6,845 nt of DNA. Origin: Proteobacteria bacterium UBA1858. Its GTDB lineage: Bacteria; Pseudomonadota; Gammaproteobacteria; UBA4575. The stretch's first letter is position 1. The number at the start of each line of letters is the position of its first letter. The position numbers and the translations under genes are program-made. Under the pieces are notes generated by a model. The model did no database searches. It saw only the letters and a program-made list of their open reading frames with translations, and was not told where the DNA came from. Location: the NCBI GenBank assembly GCA_002338385.1, contig DDIE01000030.1, positions 1 to 6,845 of the forward strand, written 5' to 3'. Below, piece by piece: positions 1-6,478 of the stretch.

Positions 1-606
1 ATCCGCTACAGGCTCTTCCTCGGCGACTTTGGTCGCATGACAATTAGCCACTTGTTGATCATGACCTTCACCATGGGTGAGCGCGGTTAAAGTAACACCC
101 TCAGACAGTTTGAGATCTGTAAGATGCACGGCATCACCAATCTTGAGTTCTGATACATCCACTTCTATAAATTCTGGAATGTTCTTCGGCAAGCAGGTGA
201 TCTCCACTTCGATGATCTGATGACTGACTTGACCACCTTCCAGCTTGACTCCAGGACAGACATCGTCACCTATAAAGTGCAGAGGCACGTGAATGTTGAG
301 TGTTTGTTTATCATCTACGCGTTGGAAATCGACATGTAGAATAATCGGCTTGGCTGGGTGACGCTGCACATCGCGCAAAATGACTTTTTGCGTCTTGCCC
401 TCCAACTTGAGGCTCAGGATGTGAGAGTAAAAAGCCTCTTCCGCCAGATCATGGAAAATTCTATTCTGATCGAGCGAGATACTCTGAGGTTGTGTGTCGC
501 CACCATAAAGAATGGCGGGTACTCGACCGCTACGACGTAGGCGGCGGCTCGCACCTTTACCCTCATCTGTACGCGGTTCGGCATCTATACTAAAGTCGAT
601 GCTCAT
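1..606 (-). CDS. rplY: 50S ribosomal protein L25, long Ctc/TL5 type (3' end outside the window)
   Basis: L25 binds 5S rRNA in the large ribosomal subunit. The 202 visible codons run open to the left edge, so the C-terminus and stop codon are missing. The N-terminal domain (about residues 1-95) has the family signature GKGASRRLRRSGRVPAILYGG-like stretch at residues 16-36 and ends near HVDFQRV (91-97). The region from about 100 to 190 is the second beta-rich TL5/Ctc domain, which E. coli L25 (94 aa) lacks; an acidic tail (AEEEPVAD) then begins. The ATG at 606-604 is supported by a strong Shine-Dalgarno sequence, AAAGGAG, 7 nt upstream (plus-strand 614-620), the best ribosome binding site in the window. 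It lies 84 nt after prs in the same direction and is probably co-transcribed, with a hairpin in the gap. In related genomes pth usually follows, beyond this window. Confidence 0.95.
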   Translation of the reverse strand, partial: MSIDFSIDAEPRTDEGKGASRRLRRSGRVPAILYGGDTQPQSISLDQNRIFHDLAEEAFYSHILSLKLEGKTQKVILRDVQRHPAKPIILHVDFQRVDDKQTLNIHVPLHFIGDDVCPGVKLEGGQVSHQIIEVEITCLPKNIPEFIEVDVSELKIGDAVHLTDLKLSEGVTLTALTHGEGHDQQVANCHATKVAEEEPVAD

Positions 607-613
607 GATATTG

Positions 614-620
614 CTCCTTT
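614..620 (-). promoter_or_regulatory. Shine-Dalgarno sequence of rplY
   Basis: The minus strand reads AAAGGAG, followed by 7 nt and then the ATG. This is near-ideal complementarity and spacing, and it fixes the L25 start. It contrasts with ispE, the TPR gene, hemA and prfA, which have no recognisable Shine-Dalgarno sequence. That fits a high translation demand for a ribosomal protein (inference). Confidence 0.8.
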
Positions 621-637
621 GGTTGCTTCATTGAATT

Positions 638-668
638 CATATCCAGACCTGCGACCGGTCTGCATACG
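638..668 (-). promoter_or_regulatory. hairpin in the prs-rplY leader
   Basis: In the minus-strand RNA, CGUAU-G-CAGACC pairs with GGUCUG-G-AUAUG around the 7-nt loop GGUCGCA. This gives 11 base pairs, one of them G-U, with a single G-G mismatch in the middle. No U-run follows, so it is not a standard intrinsic terminator. It ends 31 nt before the rplY ATG and 17 nt before the Shine-Dalgarno sequence. It could be an RNA-processing site, a transcript stabiliser or part of an L25 autoregulatory leader; the sequence alone does not decide. Confidence 0.45.
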
Positions 669-690
669 GGTTAAAAATAATAGGTGTGCG

Positions 691-1626
691 CTAATCCATA
701 AATAGGGTACTGACCGACTCATCAAAGCTGATGCGTCGAATCGTCTCAGCCAGCAAACCGGATACCTTTAGCTGGCGGATACGTGGGCAGTGTTTAATGT
801 CCTCATCCAGAGGCACTGTGTCTGTCACGACCAATTCATCCAGCACCGATTGCTCGATATTCTCAAGCGCATTCCCCGATAATACCGGGTGAGTGGCATA
901 GGCAATCACGGCCTTGGCACCATGTTCTTTTAACGCCTGTGCAGCCTTGCATAGGGTGCCTGCGGTATCGACCAAATCATCGACAATAATACAGCTGCGA
1001 TCTTTGACTTCACCGATGATGTGCATGACTTGCGCAACATTAGCTTGTGGACGGCGTTTATCAATAATCGCCAAATCCGCATCGTCCAGTTGCTTGGCTA
1101 CGGCACGCGCACGAACTACGCCGCCAACATCAGGCGATACGACGACTAAGTCTTCATATTTCTGTTTGTAGATATCACCCAGTAACACCGGTGATGCATA
1201 CACATTATCGACTGGCACTTCAAAGAAGCCCTGAATCTGATCTGCATGCAAGTCCACTGTCAGCACGCGGTCAGCACCAATATTCGAGATCATATTGGCC
1301 ACCACTTTAGCTGAGATCGGCACCCGCATGGAGCGCACGCGTCGATCCTGGCGTGAATACCCAAAGTACGGGATCACAGCCGTGATTCGATCCGCTGATG
1401 CACGTCGCAGCGCATCAATCATAATCATTAATTCCATGATGTTATCGTTGGTAGGGCGCCCGGTGGGCTGCACTACGAACACATCTTTGCCACGCACATT
1501 CTCTTGAATTTCGACTTGCACCTCGCCATCACTGAACGCACCTACCATGGCCTTACCCAGTGGTATATTCAGTATATCTACGATGTCATGTGCGAGCTGC
1601 GGGTGGGCATTGCCCGAAAACACCAT
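691..1626 (-). CDS. prs: ribose-phosphate pyrophosphokinase (PRPP synthetase)
   Basis: Prs makes 5-phosphoribosyl-1-pyrophosphate from ribose 5-phosphate and ATP, feeding nucleotide, histidine, tryptophan and NAD synthesis in the cytosol. The 311-aa product is close to E. coli Prs (315 aa) along its whole length. Visible motifs are the ATP-site FSDGE (31-35) and YSRQDRR (90-96), the conserved VDLHADQ with H127, the SPDVGG loop (164-169), the flexible catalytic loop KRRP (190-193) and the PRPP-binding VDDLVDTAGTL (215-225). I chose the ATG at 1626 because family homology begins there (MVFSGNAHP) and GAGGAA lies about 9 nt upstream. An in-frame GTG at 1665 would add 13 residues with no family resemblance, behind a poor ribosome binding site. 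The gene follows tRNA-Gln, so its mRNA 5' end may be created by tRNA 3' processing. The function is secure; the exact start is about 75% sure. Confidence 0.97.
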   Translation of the reverse strand: MVFSGNAHPQLAHDIVDILNIPLGKAMVGAFSDGEVQVEIQENVRGKDVFVVQPTGRPTNDNIMELMIMIDALRRASADRITAVIPYFGYSRQDRRVRSMRVPISAKVVANMISNIGADRVLTVDLHADQIQGFFEVPVDNVYASPVLLGDIYKQKYEDLVVVSPDVGGVVRARAVAKQLDDADLAIIDKRRPQANVAQVMHIIGEVKDRSCIIVDDLVDTAGTLCKAAQALKEHGAKAVIAYATHPVLSGNALENIEQSVLDELVVTDTVPLDEDIKHCPRIRQLKVSGLLAETIRRISFDESVSTLFMD

Positions 1627-1702
1627 CAAGCGGCTTTCCTCAAAGGTCGAGTGAGATCTAGTCACGTGCTATCCAAGTTGTTGCACAAAAGTGCCAAATA
1701 GT

Positions 1703-1777
1703 TGGCTGGGCCGGTAGGGTTCGAACCTACGAATGCGGGGATCAAAACCCCGTGCCTTACCACTTGGCGACGGCCCA
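1703..1777 (-). tRNA. tRNA-Gln (anticodon UUG)
   Basis: The 75-nt cloverleaf is complete with an encoded CCA end. The acceptor stem is TGGGCCG/CGGCCCA, the D arm GCC...GGC, the anticodon stem CGGGG/CCCCG with loop TTTTGAT (anticodon TTG, reads CAA), and the T arm GTAGG-TTCGAAC-CCTAC. The weak U1-A72 first pair and the G73 discriminator are known glutamine identity features. The 5' end lies 10 nt after the ispE stop codon and prs follows on the same strand, so it appears to be embedded in a protein-coding transcript and to need RNase P and 3' processing for release. The same position, between ispE and prs, is known in Pseudomonas. Confidence 0.97.
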
Positions 1778-1787
1778 ACAATTCTCT

Positions 1788-2639
1788 TTAATCCGCATCT
1801 AACAACTGTGCGTTTAATGGCGATGCATTCATGCTCTTAGCAACAATACTGTGTACCCCGGAGGGACAGTTCGCCTGCATGGCTATAGCACTCGCTTGGT
1901 CACTGAAAGCCGCCACTACACATCCCCCACTGCCAGTGAGAAACGGGCGGCAATATGGCTCTAAGCAGTTAAATATTGCGTCAATTATCGCATGCTTAGC
2001 CCGCGCTATCGGCTCAAACACATTGCCGAATGCCCCGGGTTCAGGGTGGCATATTGTGAGCGTGTGACAATTACGTGTCAATTGCGAATCTGCAAACATT
2101 TGCGCTGTACTGACATTTACTTGCGGATTAACGATCAAATAGTAATATTCTGGCATATTTTCGAGCGCCGTCAGCTGTTCACCGACCCCTTCCGCCCAAG
2201 CCGCCTGACCATGAATAAACACTGGCACATCAGCTCCCAGATCAAGTCCGAGCGCACACAGTTGCGGTCTACTCAGGCCCACCTGCCAAAGCTTGTTCAA
2301 TACTCTGAGCGTAGTGGCCGCATCTGAACTGGCACCACCCAAACCCGCCCCCATCGGAATCTGCTTATTGAGGGTAATCTCGACACCGCAGTCTGGCGCG
2401 GCGTGCTGTTGCAATGCCCTAGCGGCACGCACGCATAAATCCTGCTGATCACTCACCCCAGCGAGTGCGTGCACGCGCTTAATTTGCCCGTCTGAGGTGT
2501 TTTTGAAGACCAGTTGATCGGCCAAATCGACAAACTGAAAAGCGGTTTGTAATGCATGCATACCATCGGCACGCCGTCCTGTAACACGCAAGAACAGATT
2601 GATTTTTGCTGGTGCCAGCCAGGCTATGCTGTTATTCAT
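1788..2639 (-). CDS. ispE: 4-diphosphocytidyl-2-C-methyl-D-erythritol kinase
   Basis: IspE phosphorylates the 2-hydroxyl of CDP-methylerythritol with ATP, the fourth step of the MEP pathway to isopentenyl diphosphate. The 283-aa length equals that of E. coli IspE. It is a GHMP kinase: the N-terminal PAKINLFL carries catalytic K12, the glycine-rich ATP loop GAGLGGASSDAA spans 97-108, GADVP supplies catalytic D137, and the C-terminal GHMP motif TGSGG is at 235-239. The ATG at 2639 overlaps the lolB stop as ATGAATAA. A GTG immediately before it (2642) is in frame and would add only one residue. No Shine-Dalgarno sequence precedes either codon, so translation is probably coupled to lolB (inference). 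The stop lies 10 nt before tRNA-Gln. No defect is seen. Confidence 0.96.
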   Translation of the reverse strand: MNNSIAWLAPAKINLFLRVTGRRADGMHALQTAFQFVDLADQLVFKNTSDGQIKRVHALAGVSDQQDLCVRAARALQQHAAPDCGVEITLNKQIPMGAGLGGASSDAATTLRVLNKLWQVGLSRPQLCALGLDLGADVPVFIHGQAAWAEGVGEQLTALENMPEYYYLIVNPQVNVSTAQMFADSQLTRNCHTLTICHPEPGAFGNVFEPIARAKHAIIDAIFNCLEPYCRPFLTGSGGCVVAAFSDQASAIAMQANCPSGVHSIVAKSMNASPLNAQLLDAD

Positions 2640-3228
2640 CACTGATGGGCAGTTGCCAGCGGCTAATCTTTACCCGCAGACTAATATCATCCTGATCCAG
2701 CATAATCGTGTTCGCCATCGCGACCGGACCGACATTTTCATAGGCTTGGTAGCGAATTGTCCAGCCCGCCTGCTTAATCACCTGAGGGAGGCCTTGTGCT
2801 CCTGTTTGATACACCTCATGGCTTAGGTGCGGATCAACCAGTCCAAGCAACCAGTATTTGAGCCCATTGACCGGCAAATCCAATCCGGTCAGTTCGGCCA
2901 GCAGATGATCGGCATCAACATTTTGATAGCGCTGGCCCTTGGAGGTTTTAGCCACGACCAGATCTGGTTTACCCTCAACCACTGCCACTGTGCGGCCAAT
3001 AAAATCACGCATCTTGATGGTGTAGTGCTGTGGCATATGCTGCCACTGCACACGCGCTTTGAATTTCTCGTGCGGAGTCACGGCCACTAGCGACATGGCT
3101 ACGGTCCAGGTCATGTGCGCGCGGAGATAGTCGCTTCTAGCCTGATGAGGTGGACTGGGTGGTGGAGGTGTCGTGGCACAGCCACTCAACAATGCCAGGA
3201 CAAGCACAGCAGTGATCAGTCTCAACAT
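2632..3228 (-). CDS. lolB: outer-membrane lipoprotein insertion factor LolB
   Basis: LolB is an outer-membrane lipoprotein that receives lipoproteins from the periplasmic chaperone LolA and anchors them in the outer membrane. The 198-aa precursor has a short lipoprotein signal with lipobox LLSGC (Cys17). The +2 residue is Ala rather than Asp, consistent with outer-membrane sorting, and a proline-rich linker follows (21-27). The best family match is DADHLLAELTGLDLP (105-119) plus the following NGLKYWLLGL, which aligns with the E. coli LolB segment containing KLTGMPIPLNSLRQWILGL. Alignment by eye places Ile77 (RDFIGRT) at the protruding-loop Leu68 of mature E. coli LolB, a conservative change. 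The N-terminal half is more divergent than the rest. The gene starts 18 nt after the TPR lipoprotein gene with only a weak ribosome binding site, and its last codons overlap ispE. Confidence 0.9.
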   Translation of the reverse strand: MLRLITAVLVLALLSGCATTPPPPSPPHQARSDYLRAHMTWTVAMSLVAVTPHEKFKARVQWQHMPQHYTIKMRDFIGRTVAVVEGKPDLVVAKTSKGQRYQNVDADHLLAELTGLDLPVNGLKYWLLGLVDPHLSHEVYQTGAQGLPQVIKQAGWTIRYQAYENVGPVAMANTIMLDQDDISLRVKISRWQLPISDE

Positions 3229-3246
3229 AGAATTAAAGACGCCTGC

Positions 3247-4989
3247 TTATTGGCCTGACGATTGTTGTAACTGATCCAGATATTGGTCATTAGGAAAGCG
3301 CTCAGAGGCTTGTTTCAGCAGTGTTTCAGCTTCGTGAGTATCACCCTTCGCCCGTAATAGTTCGATCAAGTGGCCGACGATTTCAGGGTCATACATTTTG
3401 TCCACGGCGAGGCGCAGATAGCCCTCTGACTCGGCGTAATTACCCAGCCGGAAATATATCCAACCCATACTATCGATGATGGCTGCGTCTTGCGGATTCA
3501 AGGCATAAGCGCGTTCAATCAGCTGTTTTGCCTCAGCCAGTTTGAGACCACGGTCTGCCAGAGTGTAGCCCAGCGCGTTCAGGGCATCGACATGTTCCGG
3601 ATTGGCTTCAATGATGGAGCGCATATCGGCTTCAAATAAATCCACCCGGTCCATTTTGTCGGATGTGATGGCACGCGCATAAAGAAGATCAAAATGCTTA
3701 GGGAATTCCAGCAATCCCTGACTATATACCTCGTAAGCCAGTTGAAAATGTTTGTCCTGACTGAGCAAGTTACCCTCGGCCAGATAGATGCGCATGACAC
3801 TCTCTGGACTGGATAAATCTGCTCGCACTGACTTTAAGTGTTGGCGTGCCTTGGCAATGCTGTCAGTGCGCAAATAAATGGTCGCCAGGCGCATGGACGC
3901 TTCTAGAAACCACTCACCAAAGGCGACCTGTAGCAGCATCTCCTGTGCCTGTTCAATGTCACCCATTTCTTCTGCTAACAGACCTAGATAATAGTAAGAC
4001 TCATCTAAGCGCCGGTTGTCATCGACTAAATCCTGAAAATATTGACGCGCCTGTGGATATTCCTCCGCCTGCATGTACGTCAGGCCCAGCATATACACTA
4101 GGGTCGAATCATCGGGACGCTCCGCGAGCAGAATTTCAAATTGGCTGGCGGCCGGCAATAGTTCTTGCGCCTGCAGCAACATTTGGGCGTAACCCATACG
4201 CTGCTCATAGTTGGCAGGATCGGCATTCACCAAGTCACGCATTTCCTGAATAGCCAGGTCATGATCACCGAGCGCATTCAAGGCACGGGCGCGCAGCACC
4301 CTGGCCTTGGTCAGGTCGGGTTTGAAACCGATTGCTAATTCGCTCTCATCTACCGCTAAGCGATATTCACCCGCACCCATCGCCAAGTTGGCATACGCGA
4401 GATGGCCGTAGGGGTTGGTGTAATAATGAGCGACCAGTCGCCCCATCAAGGTGAGACTATTTTGCACGTCATGCACCTGACTCAAAGTGTTAATAACGAT
4501 CGAGAACCCCTGTCTGGGCGAATCACTGGCCGCGTTCATGACCTGCAGAAAGCTAGCCTCAGCCGCATCGATATTATTAGTCCTTAGGTGTAATACACCC
4601 AGCACCTGTTGCGCTTCGATCCGCTCCGGCTGCACCTGTGCCCAGCGTTTAGCCGCATGCAGCGCGAGCGACCAATCTTTAGCGAAAATGGCCACGCGCA
4701 TCACGCGCTCAATGATGTCTGGATCATCTGTTTGTTCCAGAGCGAGCGCATAATGACGTTTGGACTGCTCTAGATCACCTAATTTACCTGCCAGTTCACC
4801 CACCATGATCTCGTACATCAACTCACTGGTGGTTTGATACGCGCTATCATCCGCAGCCACGATGACACTCTCATCTTTGTGCGCAGGTTCGGCGGCATAA
4901 GAATACCCAGCATTGGGATTAGTTGCGCAGGAAGCCAGCGACAGCACCAGCAGACTGGTTGCGAGGGCATGAAAACAGTGCTTTAGCAT
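3247..4989 (-). CDS. TPR outer-membrane lipoprotein, LbcA-like
   Basis: The predicted precursor is 580 aa. Residues 1-21 form a lipoprotein signal peptide with lipobox LASC (Cys21); the +2 residue is Ala, which predicts the outer membrane, facing the periplasm. From about residue 50 to the end the protein is helical, with many tetratricopeptide repeats. The clearest are near the C-terminus, for example ALNALGYTLADRG and DSMGWIYFRLGNYAESEGYL. No enzymatic motif is seen, so it is probably a scaffold or adaptor. By position beside hemA and lolB, and by architecture, it matches P. aeruginosa PA4667 (LbcA), which binds and activates the periplasmic protease CtpA to degrade peptidoglycan hydrolases. 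Applying that role here is inference. I chose the ATG at 4989 because it gives a normal signal peptide; a TTG at 5004 would add five residues. Neither has a clear Shine-Dalgarno sequence. It is the first gene of the minus-strand unit. Confidence 0.85.
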   Translation of the reverse strand: MLKHCFHALATSLLVLSLASCATNPNAGYSYAAEPAHKDESVIVAADDSAYQTTSELMYEIMVGELAGKLGDLEQSKRHYALALEQTDDPDIIERVMRVAIFAKDWSLALHAAKRWAQVQPERIEAQQVLGVLHLRTNNIDAAEASFLQVMNAASDSPRQGFSIVINTLSQVHDVQNSLTLMGRLVAHYYTNPYGHLAYANLAMGAGEYRLAVDESELAIGFKPDLTKARVLRARALNALGDHDLAIQEMRDLVNADPANYEQRMGYAQMLLQAQELLPAASQFEILLAERPDDSTLVYMLGLTYMQAEEYPQARQYFQDLVDDNRRLDESYYYLGLLAEEMGDIEQAQEMLLQVAFGEWFLEASMRLATIYLRTDSIAKARQHLKSVRADLSSPESVMRIYLAEGNLLSQDKHFQLAYEVYSQGLLEFPKHFDLLYARAITSDKMDRVDLFEADMRSIIEANPEHVDALNALGYTLADRGLKLAEAKQLIERAYALNPQDAAIIDSMGWIYFRLGNYAESEGYLRLAVDKMYDPEIVGHLIELLRAKGDTHEAETLLKQASERFPNDQYLDQLQQSSGQ

Positions 4990-5183
4990 AGGATGATTTA
5001 ACAATTTTATTGGGTCGGTTCTAGTGTTTTTCGCAATTCTACGTTATTTCACATACCATTACATGAGCTTGCACGCAGATGGGGTATGGGAACACTTAAA
5101 CAAGCCCTTTAACCGCCATGGCATCCACTTGCAGTCTAAAAATTTTCCCGTCAGAACAGTTAAAGTGCATTAAAATAGTTGCC
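4990..5183. promoter_or_regulatory. divergent intergenic region between the TPR gene and hemA
   Basis: These 194 bases separate two genes transcribed away from each other, so promoters for both directions should lie here. I could not find a convincing -35/-10 pair for either direction. The closest element is TAAAAT at 5171-5176 on the plus strand, without a good -35 hexamer. A loose dyad CATACC/GGTATG (5052-5057 and 5083-5088) lies near the middle. No small RNA, riboswitch or coding sequence is evident. Confidence 0.5.
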
Positions 5184-6446
5184 ATGTCTTTATTTATACT
5201 CGGCGTTAACCATACGACAGCACCCATAGAAGTGCGTGAAAACTTAGCCATTTCTGAGACTATGTTGGCGGATGAACTGAGTCATCTGTTGACTCTGGAT
5301 GCCATTCAAGAGGGCATGATCGTGTCCACCTGCAATCGTACCGAAGTATATTGTGAGTGTGATGATATCGATACTGGCAAACAGAGTATCCTCAACTGGC
5401 TCACTGCACGTCATCAGTTAGACGCGCACCAGGCAGCTACTTATCTTTACAGCTTCAGTCATGAACAAGCAGTCAGCCATTTATTCCGGGTTGCCAGTGG
5501 TTTAGATTCGATGGTACTAGGTGAGCCACAAATATTGGGCCAGCTGAAACAGGCTTATCAAACAGCGCTGGATGCAGGTACGCTGAGACAACATCTCAAC
5601 CACCTCTGCCAACACTGTTTTCATGTTGCCAAGAGAGTGCGCAGCTCCACCGCGATTGGTAATAATCCTGTCTCGGTAGCTTCCACTGCAGTGTCTCTGG
5701 CGAAACAGATCTTTGGTGACCTCTCTAGCCGTAATGCCTTATTTATCGGGGCCGGCGAAACGATTGATCTGGCCGCACAACATCTGGCTACGGTGGGCAT
5801 CAAGCGGATGACGATTGCTAACCGTAATGTCGATCGCGCCCAGCAACTGGCTGATAAATACAACGGCTATGGCATTGGTTTGTCGTTTATCAATGAAGTG
5901 CTGCCAGATAGTGATATTGTTATCACAGCCACCTCGAGTACGTTACCGATCTTGGGCAAGGGCCTGCTCGAGCAAGCGTCCAAAAAGCGAAAACATAAGC
6001 CGATTCTGGTTATTGACCTGGCTATTCCGCGTGATGTCGAACCTGAGTGCGCCACGTTGGCAGATATCTATCTCTACAGCGTGGATGATTTACAAGGTGT
6101 GATACAGGAGAATATCCAGTCCAGACAGAAAGCGGCGGCAGATGCTGAAGATATCATTGAACTTGAGCTGGCCAGCTTTCAGTCGCAACTACGAGGACGC
6201 AACGCCGACGATATCATTCGTGATTACCGCCAACAGGCTGAGCAGCACAAACAGGAAGCAGTCGCTAAGGCCATACGTCTGCTCAAGCAAGGCAAAGACC
6301 CTGAAGAGGTGTTACAGCTGCTGGCTAATTCTCTGGTCAATAAAATGTTACATACACCCACCGAGTCACTCAAAGCAGCCAGCGCTGAAGATCAGCACGC
6401 CATGCTTGAGAGCGCCAAGATTATACTTGGTCTGAATCAGGATTAG
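5184..6446 (+). CDS. hemA: glutamyl-tRNA reductase
   Basis: HemA reduces glutamyl-tRNA(Glu) with NADPH to glutamate-1-semialdehyde, the first committed step of C5-pathway tetrapyrrole synthesis. The 420-aa product is close to E. coli HemA (418 aa). The N-terminal catalytic domain has LGVNHTTAP (6-14) and STCNRTEVY (48-56) with the nucleophile Cys50. The region GLDSMVLGEPQILGQ (106-120) is nearly invariant in the family. The NADPH-binding Rossmann domain starts at GAGETI (189-194), and IANRN and DLAIPRDVEPE follow. The C-terminal helical dimerisation domain includes YLYSVDDLQ (297-305) and HTPTESLK. I chose the ATG at 5184 because family homology begins directly there (MSLFILGVNH). An ATG at 5118 would add 22 residues with no family counterpart. 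No Shine-Dalgarno sequence precedes 5184. prfA follows after 32 nt, so the two are probably co-transcribed. Confidence 0.97.
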   Translation: MSLFILGVNHTTAPIEVRENLAISETMLADELSHLLTLDAIQEGMIVSTCNRTEVYCECDDIDTGKQSILNWLTARHQLDAHQAATYLYSFSHEQAVSHLFRVASGLDSMVLGEPQILGQLKQAYQTALDAGTLRQHLNHLCQHCFHVAKRVRSSTAIGNNPVSVASTAVSLAKQIFGDLSSRNALFIGAGETIDLAAQHLATVGIKRMTIANRNVDRAQQLADKYNGYGIGLSFINEVLPDSDIVITATSSTLPILGKGLLEQASKKRKHKPILVIDLAIPRDVEPECATLADIYLYSVDDLQGVIQENIQSRQKAAADAEDIIELELASFQSQLRGRNADDIIRDYRQQAEQHKQEAVAKAIRLLKQGKDPEEVLQLLANSLVNKMLHTPTESLKAASAEDQHAMLESAKIILGLNQD

Positions 6447-6447
6447 C

Positions 6448-6460
6448 ACGCCACTGGCGT
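6448..6460 (+). other. short hairpin in the hemA-prfA gap
   Basis: The sequence ACGCC-ACT-GGCGT can fold into a 5-bp stem with a 3-nt loop just after the hemA stop codon. The bases that follow (TGGCTTTAAAATTAAATT) are A/T-rich but contain no T-run, so it is not a good terminator. It may trim or stabilise the hemA part of a hemA-prfA mRNA, or may mean nothing. Confidence 0.3.
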
Positions 6461-6478
6461 TGGCTTTAAAATTAAATT

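Noticed and set aside
1683..1694. Small hairpin GCAC-TTTT-GTGC after the tRNA
   Set aside because: The stem has only 4 bp and no U-tract follows on the minus strand, so it is not a credible terminator.
1668..1697. Possible promoter for prs: TTGGCA, 18-nt spacer, GATAGC on the minus strand
   Set aside because: The -10 matches the consensus at only three of six positions, and the gene is easily explained by read-through from ispE and the tRNA.
1992..2327. Plus-strand open frame of 111 codons antisense to ispE
   Set aside because: It lies wholly within the conserved ispE gene, and its translation shows no recognisable domain; it is a shadow frame.
3846..4253. Plus-strand open frame of 135 codons antisense to the TPR gene
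   Set aside because: It is a shadow of the repetitive helical coding sequence, rich in Pro, Cys and His with no family signature.
4990..5004. TTG start for the TPR lipoprotein, five residues upstream of the ATG
   Set aside because: It has no ribosome binding site, and the ATG at 4989 already gives a normal-length lipoprotein signal peptide.
5052..5088. Dyad CATACC...GGTATG in the divergent region as an operator
   Set aside because: The arms are only 6 bp with 25 nt between them, they do not extend, and they match no operator I recognise; this could be chance.
5118..5183. In-frame ATG at 5118 extending HemA by 22 residues
   Set aside because: HemA family homology begins exactly at MSLFILGVNH (5184), and the extra stretch resembles no family N-terminus and no targeting signal.
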